NCBI RefSeq assembly: GCF_030055435.1
Contig: NZ_JASFYG010000003.1
Coordinates: 91,619-155,618 of the forward strand
Length of the DNA stretch: 64,000 nucleotides
Direction of reading: 5' to 3'
DNA from: Methanothermobacter sp.
Lineage (GTDB): Archaea > Methanobacteriota > Methanobacteria > Methanobacteriales > Methanothermobacteraceae
The stretch's first letter is position 1. Every line of letters begins with the position of its first letter. Shown here piece by piece: positions 58,984 through 64,000 of this stretch. The notes beneath the pieces are model-generated. The model worked only from the letters and a program-made list of their open reading frames with translations. It was not told the origin of the DNA and made no database searches. A program made the position numbers and the translations under genes.

Positions 58984-59031
58984 CTTAACCATTAACACTT
59001 CTCAAGTTCATTAGTATCTCCGGTGGTTCGC

Positions 59032-59508
59032 TTGATCTTGAGGAATGTGAGGGAGGAGGATTTCACTGCTATAGCGGAACTGGCATTAAAATGTCCCCCG
59101 ATGGTTACAGAGAGGAACTCAATCTACCATATATTCACAAAGTTCTTCAGCAGCACGTCCTTTGTTGTAGAGGAGGATGGAAGGATCACTGGCTTTCTCC
59201 TGGGATTCATATCCCAGGAAGACCCTCATGAGGCATATATTCATCTTCTCTGTGTCTCACCACACCTCAGAGGGAGGGGTGTGGCATCAAGGCTTCTTGA
59301 GGTCTTCATAGAAACTGTGAGTCAGAGGGGGGTTCATGTGATATACCTTATAACAAAACCTGTTAACCAGAGAGCGATAAGATTTTACCTTAAAAATGGG
59401 TTCAGGGCGGTGGAGGAGGGTGAAACAGTTGATGCAGGCCCTGTGAAGGCTGTGGCAGATTACAATGGTCCCGGTGAGGACATGGTGGTATTCAGAAGGT
59501 TTATCTGA
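59032..59508 (+). CDS. GNAT-family N-acetyltransferase
   Basis: About 158 residues with the GNAT fold. The acetyl-CoA loop is HLLCVSPHLRGRGVASRLLE, with the C-terminal NQRAIRFYLKNGFRAVE. The substrate (a protein N terminus, amino sugar or small amine) cannot be told. TTG at 59032 follows GGTGGT at four bases; a GTG at 59023 is part of that site. A single gene. Confidence 0.87.
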   Translation: MILRNVREEDFTAIAELALKCPPMVTERNSIYHIFTKFFSSTSFVVEEDGRITGFLLGFISQEDPHEAYIHLLCVSPHLRGRGVASRLLEVFIETVSQRGVHVIYLITKPVNQRAIRFYLKNGFRAVEEGETVDAGPVKAVADYNGPGEDMVVFRRFI

Positions 59509-59637
59509 CACTGAAAGACTCCCGGGAATGCGTCCCTGCTATCCCCCAAAGGGTGATTCGGCGTCGGAAAAACTTTTTAAGATGACCCCCAATATAAGGA
59601 TGTATCTGATAATCTGATAAATTTCTGGAGGATTAAA

Positions 59638-60714
59638 TTGGCCCTGATAGCACAGAATCACCTTCAGTTCATAGTAGAGGTCGGCATCCTCATGTATGCT
59701 GCCATGATATTTCTGCTGAACCTGGCACCCCTTTCCCTCAGCATGATACTGTTCCTCTGCTTGGTGCTGGGGATAGGATTCAATATAATATTTGGCCTTG
59801 ATGTTGTGGCGCTCTTCATGTCCTTCGGGCAGAGTGAATTCACACACCCATTTGGCCCCATAGCACTTCTTGTTACCATATCATCCCTTGCAGCCCTTGC
59901 AATCATGGAGGACTCAGGGGTTGAGGTGGGAGGACTCAGGGGATTCGTTTATATCCTCATGGCAGGCATAACTGTTTTTGGGGGCCTCATGCATAGATCA
60001 TTCCTTCTCCTGTGGCTCTTGGGGCTGCTGATAGGTTTCTTTCTGATCTCCAAGTCCATGAGGCAGAAATCCATCATAACAGTTAAGAGGGTCCTGGGTT
60101 TCGCTTTCATCGCGGTCGCAGGATTCGGGGGCCTGGAGTTACTCTCAAGAATACTTCAGATGCCTGTTTTAAGCCCCCTCCTCCGTATAGAGAGGCTTGA
60201 AACCTTTTCACTGCCAAGCCTCAAACTTGTACTCAAGAACACCACCCTCCTTGGACATAATCCCATGTCATCCTACTGGGGTGAACTCTCAAGTGGATTT
60301 GCAGATGGCTACATTTCACTGCCACTCCAGCTGATACTCTTCTTTGGCCTTCCCTTTCCGGTCTTCTACGGCATACTGGTCAATAAGAAGGATGTAATAG
60401 ATTACATGGTGCCTGGAATATTTGGATGGGCATACGACTTTGGTTACATTACAATGGTGTTCCTTTTAATCTGGTGTGTGGGCATCATTATCATGGGTCT
60501 TCGGATGCTCTACATGTACCGTGATATGAGGGAAAATGGCTCAAAAACATACCTTGGAAGGGAGGTTCTCCTCACAGGTGCACTTGCAGCCTTCATGTCC
60601 CAGGCCCTCATAGGACTCTTCATAATAAACAGGACAATAAACGGAACAGCGCTCATGACATTCATATTTCTCAGCTCACTCATATTCGCCACTTCATTTG
60701 GGGTGAAGGAGTAA
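59638..60714 (+). CDS. Polytopic membrane protein of unknown function
   Basis: 358 residues with about nine or ten membrane helices. A central extracytoplasmic or cytosolic loop (about 185-225) contains LKNTTLLGHNPMSSYWGELSSGFADGYISLP. No transporter motif is recognised. The TTG start has a perfect GGAGGATTAAA before it. It lies 23 bases ahead of the DUF1890 gene in the same direction and may share its transcript. It looks like a methanogen-restricted protein. The pattern of long helices with one large loop resembles O-antigen ligase/polymerase proteins, but I cannot support that. Confidence 0.7.
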   Translation: MALIAQNHLQFIVEVGILMYAAMIFLLNLAPLSLSMILFLCLVLGIGFNIIFGLDVVALFMSFGQSEFTHPFGPIALLVTISSLAALAIMEDSGVEVGGLRGFVYILMAGITVFGGLMHRSFLLLWLLGLLIGFFLISKSMRQKSIITVKRVLGFAFIAVAGFGGLELLSRILQMPVLSPLLRIERLETFSLPSLKLVLKNTTLLGHNPMSSYWGELSSGFADGYISLPLQLILFFGLPFPVFYGILVNKKDVIDYMVPGIFGWAYDFGYITMVFLLIWCVGIIIMGLRMLYMYRDMRENGSKTYLGREVLLTGALAAFMSQALIGLFIINRTINGTALMTFIFLSSLIFATSFGVKE

Positions 60715-60737
60715 TTCAGTATTCAGGGAGTGTATAT

Positions 60738-61190
60738 ATGAAAGCTTTGATGATACTCGGATGCCCGGAGTCCCCGGTTCAGGTTCCCCTGGCAATCTAC
60801 ACCTCACACAAACTCAGGAAGAAGGGTTTCAGTGTTACCCTAACAGCAAATCCCGCTGCAATAAGGCTTGTGCAGGTCGCAGACCCAGAGGGTGTATACA
60901 CTGGTGACATCACCGACCTCGACTCCTGCCTCAATGAACTCTCTGAGGGGGACTACGAATTCCTTGTAGGCTTTGTACCCAATGATGCCGCCGCAGCGTA
61001 CCTCGCAACGTTTGCAGGAATACTTAATACAGAAACACTGGCGGTAGTATTTGAAAGGGACGCGGAAACCCTTGAAAAACTCGTTGATGCTGTTATGGAA
61101 GGTACAAAAGCCGAGGTAATAGCTGCGAGGGCACACCACAACCCCGCCCCACTGAGGGTCAGGATAGACAGATTCCTGGAGGAGCTATGA
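60738..61190 (+). CDS. DUF1890 family protein
   Basis: 150 residues with a Rossmann-like alternation: KALMILGCPESPVQVPLAIYTSHKL at the start, then TLTANPAAIRLVQVADP and EFLVGFVPNDAAAAYLATF. The fold suggests a small-molecule or nucleotide site. The M. thermautotrophicus member (MTH777) has a solved structure as I recall, but no function. It overlaps the next gene by four bases (ATGA), a sign of tight coupling to the DUF1894 protein. Confidence 0.85.
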   Translation: MKALMILGCPESPVQVPLAIYTSHKLRKKGFSVTLTANPAAIRLVQVADPEGVYTGDITDLDSCLNELSEGDYEFLVGFVPNDAAAAYLATFAGILNTETLAVVFERDAETLEKLVDAVMEGTKAEVIAARAHHNPAPLRVRIDRFLEEL

Positions 61191-61501
61191 TGTCATTCTG
61201 CATAGAGACCTACCTGCAGCAGTCCGACGACTATGAAATCCACATGACCCGTTCAGGGTTCAGGGAATGTGCCGCATTCATTGAGAAAAAGGCAAAGAGG
61301 GTCGTCTATATAAGGCCCGGCGAGAAGATACTGGGTGCAAGGATAATAGGAATACCCCCAGTACCCGTGGGCATAGATAAGGAACGCTCAACCGTGATGA
61401 TACCCTACACAAAGCCCTGTTATGGGACAGCTGTCATAGAGATACCCGTCGATGAGGATGAAATAGAGAAAATAATTGAAGTTGCAGAGCACCGACGGTG
61501 A
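61187..61501 (+). CDS. DUF1894 family protein
   Basis: 104 residues. FCIETYLQQSDDYEIHMTRSGFREC and the basic-hydrophobic KRVVYIRPGEKILGARIIGIPPVPVGID mark the methanogen family DUF1894 (MTH776). Three Cys occur (residues about 5, 28 and 83). No function is known. It overlaps the DUF1890 stop and ends one base before the core MetE start, so the three genes are translated as a block. Confidence 0.85.
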   Translation: MMSFCIETYLQQSDDYEIHMTRSGFRECAAFIEKKAKRVVYIRPGEKILGARIIGIPPVPVGIDKERSTVMIPYTKPCYGTAVIEIPVDEDEIEKIIEVAEHRR

Positions 61502-61502
61502 T

Positions 61503-62435
61503 ATGGTGATCACAACAGTGGTTGGAAGCTACCCCGCAACCCCCCGGGGACCTGAAACATTAAGGGAACGAATTTCAAGTTTTCTCGGGTCCTATGATGC
61601 CTGCAGACCCGCCATAGAAACTGCCGTAAGGGACCAGGTAATGGCAGGGATTGACATCATCTCAGATGGACAGGTGAGGGGGGACATGGTGGGCCACTTT
61701 GCAGAGGCAATGGGTGGCATGATGGTAAAGGATGGAATATCAATCATATTTTCAAGGATAACACCCCCTTCAGGCTCCATAGGATCACATGATCTCAGAT
61801 ATGCAATGGGAATACTCAAGAAACTTACAGATGACGAATCAAAGGGTGTTAAGGGGATAATCACAGGACCATCCACCATGGTGCACGCATCAAGGATAGA
61901 GGGATTCTACAGCCCCCAGAAGAGGGAGAGGGCAATTATGGATATGGCAGAGGCCCTTAGGGTTGAGGCCGAACACCTCCAGGATGCAGGGGCAGTCATG
62001 ATACAGATAGATGAACCATTCCTCTCAACGGGTATGGTGGATATGGGGACAGCAAGAAGGGCTGTTAAACGCATTTCAGGGGCCCTCCATGTGGATGTCT
62101 CTCTACATGTATGCGGTGACATCAGCGGGGTTATTGGGGAACTCCTCACATTCCCAGTTGATATGCTGGACCTTGAGTTTGCAGGAAGACCATCAAACCT
62201 TGAAGTGCTGGCAGAGAAATGGAGGGGCGATAAAAAACTGGGATTCGGCTGCGTTGACACATCAACTGAGGCTGTTGAGTCCACCGATACCATAAAAGAC
62301 CTTATTAAAAGGGGTGCTGATATAGTCGGGAAGGATAACCTCTATATAGACCCTGACTGTGGAATGAGGAAACTTCCAAGGAAGGCGGCATTCGCCAAAC
62401 TCAGAAACATGGTTAAGGCTGCATCAGAGTTTTAG
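61503..62435 (+). CDS. Core methionine synthase (folate-independent MetE type)
   Basis: 310 residues, equal to the C-terminal catalytic half of cobalamin-independent MetE only. It methylates homocysteine; the M. thermautotrophicus enzyme (MTH775) uses methylcobalamin in vitro and its natural donor is probably a methylated corrinoid protein. Zinc ligands are His and Cys in DVSLHVCGDISG, a Glu further on, and a C-terminal Cys in YIDPDCGMRKLP; IQIDEPFLSTGMVD is the homocysteine region. The start may be ATG 61503 or GTG 61506, both directly after GGTGAT. Confidence 0.9.
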   Translation: MVITTVVGSYPATPRGPETLRERISSFLGSYDACRPAIETAVRDQVMAGIDIISDGQVRGDMVGHFAEAMGGMMVKDGISIIFSRITPPSGSIGSHDLRYAMGILKKLTDDESKGVKGIITGPSTMVHASRIEGFYSPQKRERAIMDMAEALRVEAEHLQDAGAVMIQIDEPFLSTGMVDMGTARRAVKRISGALHVDVSLHVCGDISGVIGELLTFPVDMLDLEFAGRPSNLEVLAEKWRGDKKLGFGCVDTSTEAVESTDTIKDLIKRGADIVGKDNLYIDPDCGMRKLPRKAAFAKLRNMVKAASEF

Positions 62436-62446
62436 GGTGTTCAGAG

Positions 62447-63118
62447 ATGTCCTATGAGATAAGCGTCGATGAAATTGCAGAGGGCTGGCTTAAACTTGTT
62501 AGGAAGATAATGAGTGATGGAAGAGAGATAAGGGATGAAAGGGGGTCCCTCACAAGGGAGGTCATGAATACGGTTGTGACAATAAAAAACCCCCTAGGCA
62601 GGTCAGGGGACTTCTACCACCTCCCGGCCAGATCACTCATCAATATAAGGGTCCCTGAGGGGTACTTCTGGAGTGGGGAGAAACTTGAGAAGTACTCAGA
62701 ACAGTTCCTCTCAGATGACAGGAAGGGGTTCGTATACACCTATGGTAACCGTCTCAGGGCACACTTCGGCGTGGACCAGGTGGATAGGGCGATAGAGAGG
62801 TTGAAAAACTGTAAAGAGTCCAGGAGGGCCACCATGGTCACATGGGACCCTGAAATAGATACTGAAAGTGATGAGGTCCCGTGCATGATCCTTGTGGACT
62901 TCAAAGTGAGGGAGGGGAGGCTCTTCACCACGGCACTCTGGCGCAGCCACGACATCTACGGGGCATGGTTCCCCAACGCCGTTGGCCTCGCCTACCTTGC
63001 AGATCACGTTGCATCGGAGGTGGGGGTTGAGGTGGGGCATATAACCATCCACTCCATTAGCGCTCATATATATGAGGTTAACTTCAAAGAAGCACAAGAG
63101 GTGATTGAAAATGGTTAG
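62447..63118 (+). CDS. thyA: Thymidylate synthase (archaeal ThyA)
   Basis: A 223-residue ThyA-fold enzyme making dTMP from dUMP, shorter than bacterial ThyA. The catalytic Cys is in [13 protein letters not shown], with the [10 protein letters not shown] segment for phosphate contact, and [24 protein letters not shown] close to the classic nucleotide-binding motif. In methanogens the carbon donor is thought to be methylene-tetrahydromethanopterin rather than folate. Its end overlaps mch by eight bases. Confidence 0.92.
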   Translation: MSYEISVDEIAEGWLKLVRKIMSDGREIRDERGSLTREVMNTVVTIKNPLGRSGDFYHLPARSLINIRVPEGYFWSGEKLEKYSEQFLSDDRKGFVYTYGNRLRAHFGVDQVDRAIERLKNCKESRRATMVTWDPEIDTESDEVPCMILVDFKVREGRLFTTALWRSHDIYGAWFPNAVGLAYLADHVASEVGVEVGHITIHSISAHIYEVNFKEAQEVIENG

Positions 63119-64000
63119 TGTGAACATCGAGGCAAAAAAGATAGTTGACAGGATGATTGAAGGTGCAGATGACCTTAAAATAAGCGTTGATAAACTTGAA
63201 AATGGCTCAACAGTCATAGACTGTGGTGTTAACGTTGATGGTAGCATAAAGGCCGGTGAACTCTACACCGCGGTGTGCCTAGGCGGCCTTGCAGATGTGG
63301 GCATATCAATACCCGGTGACCTCTCAGAGAGGTTAGCCCTACCCTCAGTCAAGATAAAGACAGACTTCCCGGCCATCTCAACACTGGGCGCCCAGAAGGC
63401 AGGCTGGTCAGTCAGTGTTGGTGACTTCTTTGCCCTTGGGTCAGGACCTGCAAGGGCACTTGCACTTAAACCGGCAGAGACCTATGAGGAAATAGGCTAC
63501 CAGGACGAGGCTGACATTGCAGTCCTCACACTTGAAGCAGATAAACTTCCAGGGGATGACGTCACAGACAAGATTGCAGAGGAATGTGATGTTTCACCGG
63601 AGAATGTTTACGTACTCGTGGCCCCAACATCATCCCTTGTGGGTTCAATACAGATATCAGGTCGTGTGGTGGAGAACGGTACCTACAAGATGCTTGAGGC
63701 ACTCCACTTCGATGTTAACAAGGTCAAATACGCCGCAGGTATCGCCCCAATAGCCCCCGTTGACCCTGACAGCCTGAAGGCAATGGGTAAAACCAATGAC
63801 GCCGTCCTCTTTGGAGGCAGGACCTACTATTACATAGAATCAGAGGAGGGCGACGATATAAAATCCCTTGCAGAGAACCTGCCATCATCAGCCTCTGAGG
63901 GCTACGGTAAACCATTCTACGACGTATTCAAGGAGGCGGACTACGACTTCTACAAGATAGACAAGGGCATGTTCGCACCAGCAGAGGTCGTCATAAATGA
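63111..64000 (+). CDS. mch: Methenyl-tetrahydromethanopterin cyclohydrolase, 3' partial
   Basis: The first 296 of about 320 residues; the gene runs off the window end. Mch interconverts formyl- and methenyl-H4MPT, a central step of CO2 reduction to methane. The start [19 protein letters not shown] and segments [36 protein letters not shown] and [12 protein letters not shown] are typical. ATG at 63111 follows GGTGATTGAAA inside the thyA 3' end. Its place next to thyA and core MetE makes a C1 cluster. Confidence 0.95.
   Translation, partial: MVSVNIEAKKIVDRMIEGADDLKISVDKLENGSTVIDCGVNVDGSIKAGELYTAVCLGGLADVGISIPGDLSERLALPSVKIKTDFPAISTLGAQKAGWSVSVGDFFALGSGPARALALKPAETYEEIGYQDEADIAVLTLEADKLPGDDVTDKIAEECDVSPENVYVLVAPTSSLVGSIQISGRVVENGTYKMLEALHFDVNKVKYAAGIAPIAPVDPDSLKAMGKTNDAVLFGGRTYYYIESEEGDDIKSLAENLPSSASEGYGKPFYDVFKEADYDFYKIDKGMFAPAEVVIN

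Overview
The window is a stretch of chromosome from a thermophilic, hydrogenotrophic methanogen of the genus Methanothermobacter (Methanobacteriales), close to M. thermautotrophicus. The evidence is direct: genes for methanogen cofactors (mptG, mfnD, mfnF, cofH, hacB, mch), pseudomurein-type cell wall proteins, an archaeal histone, a group II chaperonin, a membrane LonB protease, TATA-box promoters, and GGAGGTGAT-like ribosome binding sites with many TTG and GTG starts. No insertion sequence, prophage, CRISPR array or rRNA operon was seen. Gene order is what I remember for the MTH84x to MTH773 region of strain Delta H; that comparison is from memory.

Layout. 1-4.7 kb: the 3' end of a pseudomurein endoisopeptidase-like gene, ribL/hisA, a V4R protein, a DMT exporter and truA. 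4.8-11.5 kb: a plus-strand run with a DUF460 RuvC-like/coiled-coil protein, wecB-wecC (UDP-ManNAcA), mfnD-mfnF (methanofuran) and an anchored M14-like metallopeptidase candidate. 11.5-18.2 kb: lipid genes carS and tes back to back, then mptG, hacB, a zinc-finger protein, pcm, an e-MtaB-like enzyme and tRNA-Phe/Val. 18.5-27.8 kb: a PAS histidine kinase, rubrerythrin, histone, cofH, the minus-strand unit S2P-elp3-deoC-cyclophilin-like, a PRC-barrel protein with a DUF2098 protein, and a DUF308-type gene broken by an in-frame TGA. 27.8-34.9 kb: a minus-strand run cbiD-GT4-moaC-hel308-DUF2115-DUF2115, preceded by thioredoxin and sppA.

35-41 kb: aroK, chorismate mutase and rps17e, then lysC-dapA-dapB-asd for lysine/diaminopimelate, and a PAP2 phosphatase. 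41-48 kb: a coiled-coil protein, a cyclase-family hydrolase, a complete Pei-like wall enzyme, the thermosome, and thiolase plus HMG-CoA synthase (mevalonate, hence lipids) without the usual DUF35 neighbour. 48-58 kb: two tRNA-Gly, a DUF1624 acyltransferase, an SLC13 permease whose start appears to be ACG, cobyric acid synthase, a PAS-only protein, lonB, prs, hypA-hypB and a DUF354 protein. 58.9-64 kb: tRNA-Ala, a GNAT, a methanogen membrane protein, and a compact C1 cluster DUF1890-DUF1894-core MetE-thyA-mch, the last cut by the window end.

The themes are cofactor and C1 metabolism, ether-lipid synthesis (HMG-CoA, CDP-archaeol, tetraether) and the pseudomurein envelope. The best leads are the two DUF proteins coupled to the folate-independent methionine synthase, the RCK_C-like tail on WecB, the M14-like wall peptidase candidate, the DUF2115 pair coupled to Hel308, and several local lesions: the TGA, the ACG start, and two short duplications of gene 3' ends with nearly the same 69-70 base offset.
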